Source: Tritrichomonas foetus (lineage: Eukaryota > Parabasalia > Tritrichomonadida > Tritrichomonadidae). Taken from it: a stretch of DNA of 44,928 bases. The notes under the pieces were generated by a model, which was not told the DNA's origin, ran no database searches, and saw nothing but the letters and a program-made list of their open reading frames with translations. Made by a program: the position numbers and the translations under genes. This document shows, piece after piece, positions 30,963 through 40,764 of the stretch (position 1 is the first letter of the stretch; each line of letters opens with the position of its first letter). The DNA lies in contig MLAK01000940.1 of the NCBI GenBank assembly GCA_001839685.1, positions 1 to 44,928 of the forward strand, given 5' to 3'.

Positions 30963-33900
30963 TTATCCTAGATCTAATTTCTTGACTTGGTTATTAATGA
31001 TTTCTTCTAATTTGGCAACTTTTACAGCATTTCCTTCACTTCCAGCCATAATATCTCTAACATCTTCATAAGCCTTCTTAAATTCTGGTTTTAATTCAAT
31101 TTTTGTGATTTCACATTCGTTGCTATTGACGTGAAGTGCCTTATGTCTTGCTTCGAAATCATCTGCAATTTTCTGTGCTTCTTCAGTAAGGGATTTATCT
31201 AATCCACACATTCTTGCCACTGCGCAACCAAATGAACTTGAACATGGTCCATCAATGAGCTCGTGTAAAAGTGTAAGTTGATCACCAATTATATATTTCA
31301 TTGAGGCATTCCTTACTGGACCAAATCCTTGGAATTGTTGTGTAATAACGTGATAGTGAGTGCAAAATACTAAAGGACACTGTTTTTCTTTGATGAAGTA
31401 TTCCAAAACAGCAGAAGCAATGGCAATGCCATCAAATGTTGAAGTACCACGCCCTAGTTCATCAAGTACTACAAATGAATCAGCTGTTGCATTCTTCATT
31501 AAACGAGCAGTTTCAGCAAGCTCAACAGCAAACGTTGATTGACCAGAGAATAAACGATCTCCTGCACCAATTCTTGTGAAAATTTGATCATACACAGTCA
31601 TTGTTGCTTCTAATGCTGGTAAATAGCATCCTAGTTGGGCAAGAACAATAGAAACACAACACATTCTAGCAAATGTAGATTTACCTGATGCATTTGGACC
31701 AGTAATGATTAATACATATTTATCACTCATATGAATATCATTTGGTATACATCTTCCTGGAACACATGGATGAATCATTTGTTTAATCGAAATGTAAGCA
31801 TGACCGTTTGCTTCTGGTGAATCTTTAGTAATGAACTTTGGACGGCATTTATGAGCACCCCAACGTTGACTGCAAGATGATAATGAAAGTAAACAATCTA
31901 ATTCTGCCAATGATTCAACAATTTGATCCCAATCATTACTCTTTTTAGTAAAATCATCAATAAACCTTTTTTGGCATCCACTTCTCTTTTTTTGTCTTTC
32001 ATTTTCAACATCTTCAAGATGCATAATTAATTCTTTGATTCTTGGTGTTCGATATCTTTTAACATCTTTATTTTGTGAAACAAAAGAATAACTATCATCA
32101 AGATGCTTGCATGCTTTATTTGGAATTTGAACTTGATATTTTTCGCTCTGTTGATGGAAGAATTTAATATCTGGGCATTTCAATTCTTCCCTGATATTAT
32201 CTAATTCTTCATCAAGTTCATTTTCTGCATTAGCTACTTCTTGTTCGATTTCATCAATATCATCATAAATTCCCTTTTTAACAACAAATTCATTTTGTTC
32301 AAGGGATTTATGAATTTCTAAACTTTTGAGGATTCCATCCAAATGTGACAAGAGAATTGATGATTTTCCATGAGGAACAATGCTTTTTAGAAGTGCTGAT
32401 TTAACTTGAGCTTCAAGTGGCTGAAGAAATTCGACAGCTTTCTTGAGTGAATTAATACAATCTAAGAATACTTTAACAGAACATCTATTTGAATAAACAC
32501 GTGAAAGTATTCTTTCAAGATCTGGAATGCTTTGCATTTTCTTTGGTAATGCGACATATGCAGAATCAAAAAGCTCCTCAACGGCATCAAGTCTTGCTTC
32601 AATTGCTGAAATATTTCTTAAAGGATGCATAAGCCAAAATCGAAGCCTTCTTCTTCCAAATGAAGTTGAACAACGATCAATGATATGAAGCAAACAATGT
32701 TCGTCTCTTCCAATGATTTGTAAGTTGGTTAAAGCACTTGAATCAAGTGTTAAGAATCGATTTCCTCCTGCTTCATCAAGTGATGAAAATCTTTGAAGAG
32801 ATAAAAGTGACTTAGCTATTTTATGATCACTTAAATAAGCAACACAACCACCGAGTGCTGCAATTGCACCTTTTGGCGCATTTGCAAGGAATTCTGGAAT
32901 ATTATCCCATCCAGCAGTACGTTGAATTGCATTCATTGAAAGTTGTGGATCCCACCATTCTGTTCCACTCTTTGCATGTGTGGCACAACCTCCACAAATC
33001 TGCTTAACGACTTCCAAATGTTCAGGACAAAGAGTATCACGACTAAAAACAACTTCAACCGGTTCAAATCGAATTAACACATCCATTAGGTCATCTTCAT
33101 TGACAACCCCAAGATGGAATGAGCCAGTTGAACAATCAACAAGACAAACACCTGCACTGCTTCTGTCGGACGATCGAAGTGACATTAAATAAGATGGTTG
33201 AGAACTTTCAAGCATTTCAAAATCATCAATGGTACCTAAACTATAAATTTGAACAAGTTCTCTTTTAATAGCTTTTTCTCCACCTTTTCTATTACGTTGA
33301 TCAACTGCAGTTTCCATTTGTTCAACTTTACAAACTCTTTTTCCAGCATTGATAATTTTCAGAGCCCATTCACTGAATGCTTTTTCAGGAACACCACACA
33401 TTGGTTCTTTTCCACGGTTTGTAAGTCTTAATTTAAGCTTATCACGTGTGAAAATGGCATCTGTACTAAACATTTCATAGAATTTTCCTTTTCTGATCAT
33501 TACAACAGCATCGAAATTAACCCTCTTGATTTCCCAGAATTGTTTTTGGAAAGGTGTGAAGCTGTTTTCAGCAGATGGTGGAATATATACTGTTGTTGGA
33601 TCATAATTTGGGTCAGTTGGTGGTCTTTTCTGGGCATCTCGAAGATTCTTTGTAAGCCAATCAGGAAGTTCACTTTCGTCTGAAGAAATAGCTCGAGAAA
33701 TTGATTCCATTGATGAGGAAGGTGAAATTTTTGATGACGATGAAGGTGATGCGAATCCACTACTTTTTTTTGATGACGACTTTTTGGGTGAAGCTTTTGG
33801 TTCTGAAATAACAGTTTGCTTTTTAGATTTTGGTGCTTTAATACGATTTGGCTTGCTTACAATTTCTTCTGATTCTGATTCTGATGTTTCAGAAGGCGAG

Positions 33901-34121
33901 TTACTTTCCATTAATTTCCCTTTTGTAACCATCTTACTGAACTCTTTTTCATCATCTGATTCTGATTCTAAATCGGAGATATCGAAATCTTCATCTTCAT
34001 TGACGACTTTTTTCAAGTTTTTAATTGCTGACGCCTTTTTTGTAGTCTTTGATGGCGATGCTGGTGCTTTGCTTTTAGTAGAATTTTTTGGGTTAAAAAA
34101 TTGAAACAGAGATTGCTGCAT
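30963..34121 (-). CDS. MSH6: DNA mismatch repair protein MSH6 (MutS homologue)
   Basis: A 1052-aa protein. A PCNA-binding PIP box sits at the extreme N-terminus (Q2-x-x-L5-x-x-F8-F9), as in MSH6 of other eukaryotes, followed by ~150 Ser/Lys/Glu-rich residues with no PWWP domain. The mismatch-stacking Phe-x-Glu motif is present in KGKFYEMF (~213), the feature that separates MSH6 from MSH2. The connector, lever and clamp regions follow, then the ABC ATPase: Walker A TGPNASGKST (~806-815) and Walker B VVLDELGRGTSTFDG (~883-897). It would pair with MSH2 (not in this window) as MutS-alpha in the nucleus to recognise base mismatches. The Walker A Ala-Ser replaces the usual Met-Gly but keeps GKS. 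The stop codon overlaps UAAA. Confidence 0.97.
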   Translation of the reverse strand: MQQSLFQFFNPKNSTKSKAPASPSKTTKKASAIKNLKKVVNEDEDFDISDLESESDDEKEFSKMVTKGKLMESNSPSETSESESEEIVSKPNRIKAPKSKKQTVISEPKASPKKSSSKKSSGFASPSSSSKISPSSSMESISRAISSDESELPDWLTKNLRDAQKRPPTDPNYDPTTVYIPPSAENSFTPFQKQFWEIKRVNFDAVVMIRKGKFYEMFSTDAIFTRDKLKLRLTNRGKEPMCGVPEKAFSEWALKIINAGKRVCKVEQMETAVDQRNRKGGEKAIKRELVQIYSLGTIDDFEMLESSQPSYLMSLRSSDRSSAGVCLVDCSTGSFHLGVVNEDDLMDVLIRFEPVEVVFSRDTLCPEHLEVVKQICGGCATHAKSGTEWWDPQLSMNAIQRTAGWDNIPEFLANAPKGAIAALGGCVAYLSDHKIAKSLLSLQRFSSLDEAGGNRFLTLDSSALTNLQIIGRDEHCLLHIIDRCSTSFGRRRLRFWLMHPLRNISAIEARLDAVEELFDSAYVALPKKMQSIPDLERILSRVYSNRCSVKVFLDCINSLKKAVEFLQPLEAQVKSALLKSIVPHGKSSILLSHLDGILKSLEIHKSLEQNEFVVKKGIYDDIDEIEQEVANAENELDEELDNIREELKCPDIKFFHQQSEKYQVQIPNKACKHLDDSYSFVSQNKDVKRYRTPRIKELIMHLEDVENERQKKRSGCQKRFIDDFTKKSNDWDQIVESLAELDCLLSLSSCSQRWGAHKCRPKFITKDSPEANGHAYISIKQMIHPCVPGRCIPNDIHMSDKYVLIITGPNASGKSTFARMCCVSIVLAQLGCYLPALEATMTVYDQIFTRIGAGDRLFSGQSTFAVELAETARLMKNATADSFVVLDELGRGTSTFDGIAIASAVLEYFIKEKQCPLVFCTHYHVITQQFQGFGPVRNASMKYIIGDQLTLLHELIDGPCSSSFGCAVARMCGLDKSLTEEAQKIADDFEARHKALHVNSNECEITKIELKPEFKKAYEDVRDIMAGSEGNAVKVAKLEEIINNQVKKLDLG

Positions 34122-34816
34122 TAAACTTTTTTTGTTTTTTGATTAGGAACTTCCTATTTATTGATTCAAATTCAAAACGTAAGTTAGTTCCCGCCAAAAA
34201 AATTGAATTTATATTCTGTACGTTAAAAGTGTATTTATGTAAGAAAAAGTTATTATGTCTGTGCAATTTTCTAACATTTCGTATTAGGCACAGATCATTT
34301 CATTTCAGAAGCATTCTCAATTTTTGAATGCTCTGTGATATGTTAAAACAATAATATCTCATAAATTTAAAGATATATTACATAATTTTTAGGATTTTTT
34401 GATTTTAATGAGCTTTATTGTTAAGATTAATTAATATTATGTTAATATATCCTTTTTTTTTCATTGGTCAAATTATGAATCATTATTACAATTTGAGATG
34501 ACAAGGTGTATTGTTGCGATCAATGATGAATTTTCAAATAGTCCGTTAAATCCATTTTCATTGCATCCAATCATTTATTCAATGTTTTCTTTCCAAAATC
34601 ACCTGTTGGAACAAGCATGTAGATGTCATCATGATAAGAGATACCAGAGGGTTATATCTATCAATATTACATACGAATGATTGATGTATTTTCAATCGAA
34701 AGTCATTTTTTTCAATAATTTGTATCAAAATCCTTCAAAAATAATAAAAAAATTCAAAAAAGAATATACATTTAATTGAAAGGTTTACACCCAAAATCCT
34801 GTTCAGATAGTTTTTT
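34122..34816. other. Divergent intergenic region
   Basis: Shared upstream region of MSH6 (-) and the RRM gene (+). Candidate initiator TCA motifs lie 18 nt before the MSH6 ATG (34140-34142, opposite strand) and 11 nt before the RRM ATG (34803-34805). No gene is supported inside. Confidence 0.5.
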
Positions 34817-35818
34817 ATGTCTCGCTCGAAAAAGAGCAAGCTACCATTTCCACCGACAGAGCATACAGTATTTGTGTCCAATCTTCCATACGATTTCAGC
34901 AGTGCCGAGCTCAGACACCTTGTAGAAAAATATTGCAAACCATTATTTTGCAGGGTGCCTTCGTGGTTTCGTGGAATACCGAAAGGATGCGGATTTGTTT
35001 CGTTTCCAACGAGAGATGATGCAGATAGAGTCATCAGAAAATTGAAAGGAACTGTTGTTGGAAAATACGAAATTGAAGTCGAGTTAGCAGATTTATACAA
35101 AATGGAACGATATTTCAAAGACAAAGACGTTAAAGATGCTGTTAACGAACTGATCGAAGAGCAGGAAAAAAAGAAATCCAAACGACATTCACGCAAACGT
35201 AGCAGTAGAGATTATTACAGCGACGATTACAGCGACTACGATGATGACAGAGACAGATCGCGACGGCACAGAGACGGATATTCTGAGAATATTCCAAATG
35301 CCGCCAATTACATGCAAATGATGCAGCAGAAAATGCCGATTCTCAACCCAAATGACCCAGCCGGCAACCAGCAGCTAATCATGCAGATGCTCGCTGATCC
35401 ACAGCAGCAGCAATTATTCGCAATGATGCAACAACAATTTCTTCATCACTATGCAACAGGAATGGTTCCTGGAATGCCGCCCACCATCCCACCAATGATG
35501 GTCCCACCAGGTCCCATGGTTGGTTGCCTTCCCCAAGTGCCGCTTCCGCCCGCTCATCCCCAGGCCGCGCTGGCACCCCCGGCCCCGGCCCCACCACAAA
35601 CACCACTACAGCAAAATGCACTACAGCAAAATGCACTACAGCAAAATGCACTACAGCAAAATGCACTACAGCAAAATGCACTACAGCAACAACCTCTGCA
35701 ACAAAATTTGCAACATCAGCATTTGGCCAATCAGTTGCATCATATGATGCAGCCTCTTCCGCAGCAGATGCAACATCAGGGAAAGCAGGATGGAGCGGAC
35801 CCCCACTACTTGATTTGA
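34817..35818 (+). CDS. RRM RNA-binding protein with RS-like and Gln/Pro-rich tail
   Basis: A 333-aa protein. A single RRM spans ~16-95: RNP2 is VFVSNL (18-23) and RNP1 is KGCGFVSF (~55-62). A basic/acidic RS-like patch follows (SKRHSRKRSSRDYYSDDYSDYDDDRDRSRRHRD, abbreviated positions ~120-152). The remainder is Met/Gln/Pro-rich and disordered, with five perfect LQQNA repeats (~264-288). This resembles SR-type or poly(U)-binding splicing and mRNA-processing factors, acting in the nucleus. The tail DNA is unusually GC-rich for the window. The specific RNA target is unknown. Confidence 0.92.
   Translation: MSRSKKSKLPFPPTEHTVFVSNLPYDFSSAELRHLVEKYCKPLFCRVPSWFRGIPKGCGFVSFPTRDDADRVIRKLKGTVVGKYEIEVELADLYKMERYFKDKDVKDAVNELIEEQEKKKSKRHSRKRSSRDYYSDDYSDYDDDRDRSRRHRDGYSENIPNAANYMQMMQQKMPILNPNDPAGNQQLIMQMLADPQQQQLFAMMQQQFLHHYATGMVPGMPPTIPPMMVPPGPMVGCLPQVPLPPAHPQAALAPPAPAPPQTPLQQNALQQNALQQNALQQNALQQNALQQQPLQQNLQHQHLANQLHHMMQPLPQQMQHQGKQDGADPHYLI
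35606..35680 (+). repeat. 15-bp coding minisatellite, 5 identical copies
   Basis: The unit CTACAGCAAAATGCA is repeated five times without a single mismatch, followed by a diverged sixth unit (35681-35695). It encodes LQQNA in frame. Perfect identity, including synonymous sites, points to recent expansion. Confidence 0.95.
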
Positions 35819-36382
35819 AATTTGTTATATAAAATTGATAAATATAAAGCACATTTCCGAATTTTTGTTTTTTATCTTTACAACGTGTACAAAGGTAGCA
35901 ATTTTTTTACACCTTCTTAACACTTTTATTGTTCTTTTTATATGAATCAATTTTGATTGTTCATTTATGGAATTTGATTGTGAGACACAATCGAAGTTTT
36001 TTATGAAATAAGGGAATATTGTTCATGTATAAAAAGAAGCCCAAGACAATTATTTTCAACCATATCAAAAAAAATGTGAATTAATATTTGGATTGAACGA
36101 GGGGAATAGTGAAACCCCAAACTATTTATGAATTAATTCATGAATATGAGAAATTATTCTAATCAATCCGAAACCTGTTTATCATGCCGTATCATTTTTT
36201 TATCAATGTGACGCGACAATCATTTGATGAACTTTTTGCAAGAATTTTGTTTTTTTCAGAATCCTTCTCAAATGTTTCCTATCGTAACATTAAATTTCAT
36301 CAAATAAGGACAAATAAGGATTCAATTTGATACAATGTGATTTTGAATTAATTCTACATCGATTTTTTTTCCAGAAATTTAA
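35819..36382. other. Intergenic region
   Basis: AT-rich, with no gene, repeat or RNA structure recognised. Confidence 0.45.
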
Positions 36383-36946
36383 ATGCGAAAAATCAAGAGT
36401 CTTGTCAACAACGTTCGTCCATTCCCAGCATATTATAACGCAATCGATGCCCTGAGTGAATCTTTAGAAGCAGAAAAGGAATACGCTAAAGCTACTCAAT
36501 TAACATTTGGTGAAGAATTTGTTAAATTTATCAACTCCCAGCCAAAAGAATACCAAAAACAGCTCAAAGACATTCAAACTTGCGGTAAAAAAGAAGCAGA
36601 GGCGATTAAATCATTATCAGAAAAACTATCCACATTGCCAGCTGATCTCCAAGGTCTCTCCATCATACAGCAAGACATCCATAGAAAAGGCGGAATGCAA
36701 CCCTCTGTTGTAGAATCTAAAAATACCGTCGACCCTGAAGTGGAAGAATTAAGGAAGAGATTTATTGATTCACTTGTGTCATCTTTAAAGGCAGCAGCAG
36801 AGGCCAGAATCGAGACGGCAAACAAACTTAATGATATTGCTCAAGAAATGTCAGCATTTGTCAATGATTTTCATGATTTTAAGGATCCTCTCTTGCCGAA
36901 ATTGGTCCAGAGAGCAGACCAACTCCAATATGAAATAGTGGATTAA
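36383..36946 (+). CDS. Helical hypothetical protein, possibly BAR-like
   Basis: A 187-aa protein, almost entirely helical with coiled-coil-like segments: IDALSESLEAEKEYAKATQL, KQLKDIQTCGKKEAEAIKSLSEKL, EVEELRKRFIDSLVSSLKAAAEARIETANKL, LPKLVQRADQLQYEI. The order of helices and the cluster of Ala/Glu/Lys suggest a small BAR- or DUF-type helical bundle, but there is no diagnostic motif and I do not recognise the family. Shadow frames on both strands are shorter and lack composition bias. It ends 81 bp before a minisatellite and converges on the acyl-CoA-synthetase-like gene. Confidence 0.75.
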   Translation: MRKIKSLVNNVRPFPAYYNAIDALSESLEAEKEYAKATQLTFGEEFVKFINSQPKEYQKQLKDIQTCGKKEAEAIKSLSEKLSTLPADLQGLSIIQQDIHRKGGMQPSVVESKNTVDPEVEELRKRFIDSLVSSLKAAAEARIETANKLNDIAQEMSAFVNDFHDFKDPLLPKLVQRADQLQYEIVD

Positions 36947-37027
36947 TTTGACTGATTTTAATTCATGAAATTTGAGGTTGATTAAACAATGAGTATTTTG
37001 ATTTTCATCTTTTTTCTAGTCTTTCAT

Positions 37028-37255
37028 CACATTTGATATAAACAATCACATTTGATATAAACAATCACATTTGATATAAGCAATCGCATTTGATATAAAC
37101 AATCGCATTTGATATAAACAATCGCATTTGATATAAACAATCGCATTTGATATAAACAATCACATTTGATATTTACAATCTCATTTGATATAAACAATCA
37201 CATTTGATATTTACAATCGCATTTGATATTTACAATCGCATTTGATATCAACAAC
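37028..37255. repeat. 19-bp minisatellite, 12 copies
   Basis: Twelve head-to-tail 19-bp units, consensus CRCATTTGATATAAACAAT, occupy the spacer between two convergent genes. Variants cluster: CAC/CGC at the start of the unit, and TAAACAAT replaced by TTTACAAT in later copies, so the array has grown by local duplication of sub-types. It is non-coding on both strands. Confidence 0.97.
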
Positions 37256-37389
37256 TCAACTTCATAAATATCATTTGAATATGAATAAACTATATCTACT
37301 AAATAAATGGTAAAAAGAAAATAATGACAAGATGTATTTTGAAATAGATTTATAAAAACATAAATATATAATAGTATTATTGATAAATA

Positions 37390-38970
37390 TTAGTGTTGCT
37401 TCTTCCTTCTGTTCCAATCCTTGATTGTATCAACAATTTCTAACGTTCCATTCGGTAAAATTCTTCCAATATCTCCAGTGGCAAACCATCCATCATCCAG
37501 CATCACTTTTTTAGTCATTTCTTTATTTCTGTGATAACCAGAAAATAGAACAGGCCCTCTAACCAATATTTCGCCAGGTTCATCATCAGCTACTCTCTGA
37601 TGTGCCGCAAAGAAATCTCGAACTCTTATTTCACAGCATGATGTTGGCGCTCCAACATTTGCAACTGAATCATCTGTTACTCTTTGTGTGCAAATCACAC
37701 CACCCGTTTCAGTAACACCATAAAGTTGAACAACTGGAATCTGTAGCATAGTTCGAAGAACATGTTGTACTCTAGGTTCAAGAAAAACGCATGAAGAAAT
37801 AATTAATTTCAAACGACCTCCAACTTTTCTCCTAAAAGGCTCAACTATTGAAGCTTTTATAAGCCAAGGAAGTTTTGCATTTCCTTCCTTCGCTTGCGCA
37901 GCAACAGAAAATGCAAAATCATAAGCCATTCTCTTAAATGCATTTGCACCCATTGCATCAGCAATTAAAGATTCTGCTAATTCTTGTATATTATCTCCAG
38001 AAAATGAAACCACAGTCGGTCTTGCAATTTGGAGAGCTTCTAAAATAGTCCCACCAACAAAAGAAATGCAGCCTCCACATGCTAGAATTGCTATTTGCAT
38101 TGATCTTTCAAAAACTCGAGACATTGACATTGTTGGTAAATATACATCTCTCCCAAATTGATAATCACAAGATGCTATTCCTGCAGCAGCAGCTATTAAA
38201 TTTGAATGTGAAAGGCAGCTGGGATTCAAAGATCCACATCTACCTGCTCCAACGTTTAATGCACAAAGAGATGTGGCAAGAATTGTTGGATATTGTATTT
38301 CATTTTGTTGTTGCTTAGATTCAAGAATATTTGGAAGTGTTAATAAAGGAATTCCTAGCTGTGTATCTAAAGGATTAACTGCCTCATCTTCAAGTTGATT
38401 TTTCTCTTTATCATCACATAAAAGAAATATTTTTGATAATTTTCCAGTCGGATTCGCTGTGTAAATCTGAAAAACGAGTGGATATGTTTCTGCTGAGCAA
38501 ATTAGTGAAGTACATTTAAAAACACTTAGTATCTGTTGAATTACATCAAGTTCATATGAAATATCAATTGGAATAATGACAGCACCAATATATGCACATA
38601 CCCATTGAGCAAGGGGAAAATAAATGCAGTTTTCAACAAGAACACCAACTAAATCACCCATTTTAACACCTTGTTTAATCAATCCTGCGGCCGTTGCTTT
38701 GACAAGATCACCGAATTCACCATATGTTAACCATTCTATCGTTTTATCGCCAACAAGTGACCCATACATTGGATAAGAGTGATAGTAATCAACGAGCTGA
38801 TCGAATAATTCGTGTAGAGTAAGCGCTGTTGGAAAATGTGGAAAAGTTCCTTGAATTTGACCTTCATTGTCTGTTAAACATTTTACATTTCGGTATGCTT
38901 GTGTGAAGCCGCTGACTTTGGTACTAAAATTTGGAACAGAATAAAGTGTAGGCTTCACAAAAGATCGCAT
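37390..38970 (-). CDS. Long-chain acyl-CoA synthetase-like protein, truncated and motif-degenerate
   Basis: A 526-aa protein of the AMP-binding (ANL) superfamily. The fold is clear: WLTYGEFGDLV, GDLVGVLVENC, the later motif VVQLYGVTETGG (~415-426), GEILVRGPVLFSGYHRNKEMTK, and DDGWFATGDIG (~498-508). Two essential features are missing. The phosphate-binding loop, normally TSGTTGxPK, reads NVGAGRCGSLNPSC (~237). The protein also stops 18 residues after NGTLEI (NGTLEIVDTIKDWNRRKKQH), so the hinge DRxK and the whole C-terminal lid with its catalytic Lys are absent (family length 620-700). Downstream DNA shows no continuation, only AT-rich sequence and a minisatellite. The long intact frame argues against a simple decaying pseudogene. 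Probably inactive, possibly with a binding or regulatory role, or a recently truncated paralogue. Confidence 0.88.
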   Translation of the reverse strand: MRSFVKPTLYSVPNFSTKVSGFTQAYRNVKCLTDNEGQIQGTFPHFPTALTLHELFDQLVDYYHSYPMYGSLVGDKTIEWLTYGEFGDLVKATAAGLIKQGVKMGDLVGVLVENCIYFPLAQWVCAYIGAVIIPIDISYELDVIQQILSVFKCTSLICSAETYPLVFQIYTANPTGKLSKIFLLCDDKEKNQLEDEAVNPLDTQLGIPLLTLPNILESKQQQNEIQYPTILATSLCALNVGAGRCGSLNPSCLSHSNLIAAAAGIASCDYQFGRDVYLPTMSMSRVFERSMQIAILACGGCISFVGGTILEALQIARPTVVSFSGDNIQELAESLIADAMGANAFKRMAYDFAFSVAAQAKEGNAKLPWLIKASIVEPFRRKVGGRLKLIISSCVFLEPRVQHVLRTMLQIPVVQLYGVTETGGVICTQRVTDDSVANVGAPTSCCEIRVRDFFAAHQRVADDEPGEILVRGPVLFSGYHRNKEMTKKVMLDDGWFATGDIGRILPNGTLEIVDTIKDWNRRKKQH

Positions 38971-39483
38971 TTTTGTATAGCGTACGTTTGAAATTGTCGA
39001 AATGTTTGTGAAGATATTTGGCTTTCATATCTAAAAAAATCTCGTTTATTAACTTTTTAAATAGGTATAAACGCTGATATGACATGATGTGCATAATCAA
39101 GATGTTTAATATTAATATTTCCGTTTTAAGTTTATTCTTCTATTTTTAACTCCTTTGTAAGAATCAATGGTGCAATATTTTAAGTATAAGTGTCAGTCAA
39201 ACACGATGAATGGATGGAAAATTGTTCAATATATAGAAACGGAATAGTGTCTTTCAAAATTCAATGATGTAAAATATTAATCGAACGGAGACTTTCAAAA
39301 ATTCACCTTTGTTCTTTCGTTGCATTCATTTTTCTCAAATACTTGACAATGAATTCAAGCAATCAAACCATTTATGTATTGAAGTCTATTTATTTTGGGA
39401 AAATTTGTGAAAAAAAGTGAAGAGAATTGAATGAAGATGTGAAAAATTCAGAACATTGTTATTTTTTTACTTATCTTTATCGA
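38971..39483. other. Divergent intergenic region
   Basis: Shared upstream region of the acyl-CoA-synthetase-like gene (-) and the BTB-like gene (+). A TCA on the minus strand (38991-38989) lies 18 nt before the minus-strand ATG. No gene seen. Confidence 0.45.
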
Positions 39484-40764
39484 ATGAGAAAGCGCGATGA
39501 TCAAAACCGATTCTATTTAACAGCAAAAGGACTTTCACGAACTGCTACTCCCAATTTCCAAAAAGATTTTACTTTCATTGTTGGAGGTCATGAATACCCC
39601 TGCACAAAGCTAATTGCGTCTTTTATTTCGCCAAAAATGTCAGAATTTTTCTTTACCGACCCGACGATCGACCGCTACGAAATCGACATCGATGATGACA
39701 ATTATAATTTCAAATTGGTCGAAAGGTTAATGCTTGGTCATTCAATTGAGCTCAATGGTGAAACTTCCAAATATTTGTGTGAAATCTCGAAAAAACTTGA
39801 AAACAGGGAGATTCAAGGCATTATTGAAAGAATGACAGATGACATGGATGTAAAAACCATTGTTGCAAGAATTCAATATAGAATTGCTAACCAATTGAAA
39901 AATGATAAAGAAATTGCATTTGCTGCGGCCCATTTTGATCAAATTCCAGATGAGTCTTTGAAAAAGTTAGATTTAAGTGCATTTGAAAGTATTCTAACTG
40001 ATGAAAATTTCCAAGTTCCGACTGAAGATTATCTTTTCAGACGAATTAGAAATCTCGGTGAAGAATTTCACATTTTATTGTCTTATGTTCAATGCCAATA
40101 TTTATCGGATGCTTCAATCGGTCCATTTTTAGATGCAATATCATTTTCTGACATTAACTGTGCTCTTTGGGAATCTCTGTATGACCGTTTAATGCTTGGC
40201 GTTCGTCCAAAGAAGAATGAATTTCGTCATAAAAAGAGTAATCCTTCATTCAATCTGGAAGTTGGAAGAGAATTCAAAGGTATTATTGACCATCTTGTTA
40301 AAGAATACCGGCAAGGCACTTCAAGGCCCCTTGGCCCAGATTTCAACGATATGGTTAAAATTTCGTCTATTGGTGATGCTTATAATAACGCTTATAATGT
40401 TGCTGACTATGACTGGAAGGATTATTGGATATCTAAAGGTGAAGAAAACGCTTGGCTGAAATTTGATTTCCTCGCACGATCTGTTCTTTTAACTGGCTAT
40501 ACAATAAAATCTGATGGAAATGGTGCTGGACATCTTTTGGGATGGTCGATTGAGGGATCAAATGATAATAACAATTGGACTGTTTTAGACACAAGAAATA
40601 CGAATGATTTGAATCAAAACTACGTAACAAGATGCTTCAAATGCAAAGCAACGGAATCCTATCGATATGTGAGGTTGAAGCAAATTGCAAAGAACTCATC
40701 TGGTATGGATTCAATGATGTTATGTAATATTGAGTTCTTTGGTGAACTTGAAGAAGATAATTAA
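39484..40764 (+). CDS. BTB/POZ-like protein with C-terminal F5/8 type C (discoidin) domain
   Basis: A 426-aa protein. The N-terminus (FTFIVGGHEYPCTKLIASFISPKMSEFFF, ~27-55) resembles the divergent BTB-like module common in trichomonads, where the DFTFIVGxHEYxC start is typical. A helical BACK-like middle follows (~90-260). The C-terminal ~150 residues look like an F5/8 C beta-sandwich: NAWLKFDFLARSVLLTGYTIKSDG, LGWSIEGSNDNNNWTVLDTR, YRYVRLKQIAKNSSGMDSMMLCNIEFFG. No signal peptide, so an intracellular ligand-binding or adaptor role is likely. The frame is open upstream to 39427 without an ATG; 39484 is the first ATG and precedes the conserved start. The stop codon overlaps UAAA. Confidence 0.88.
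   Translation: MRKRDDQNRFYLTAKGLSRTATPNFQKDFTFIVGGHEYPCTKLIASFISPKMSEFFFTDPTIDRYEIDIDDDNYNFKLVERLMLGHSIELNGETSKYLCEISKKLENREIQGIIERMTDDMDVKTIVARIQYRIANQLKNDKEIAFAAAHFDQIPDESLKKLDLSAFESILTDENFQVPTEDYLFRRIRNLGEEFHILLSYVQCQYLSDASIGPFLDAISFSDINCALWESLYDRLMLGVRPKKNEFRHKKSNPSFNLEVGREFKGIIDHLVKEYRQGTSRPLGPDFNDMVKISSIGDAYNNAYNVADYDWKDYWISKGEENAWLKFDFLARSVLLTGYTIKSDGNGAGHLLGWSIEGSNDNNNWTVLDTRNTNDLNQNYVTRCFKCKATESYRYVRLKQIAKNSSGMDSMMLCNIEFFGELEEDN

Noticed and set aside
35379..35852. Long minus-strand and alternate-frame open reading frames over the RRM gene
   Set aside because: They arise from the GC-rich Gln/Pro repeat region and consist of simple repeats (VVHFA, TTAKC) with no domain; the RRM frame explains the sequence.
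37023..37260. CRISPR-like array
   Set aside because: The 19-bp units are directly adjacent with no spacers, so it is a minisatellite; the genome is eukaryotic.
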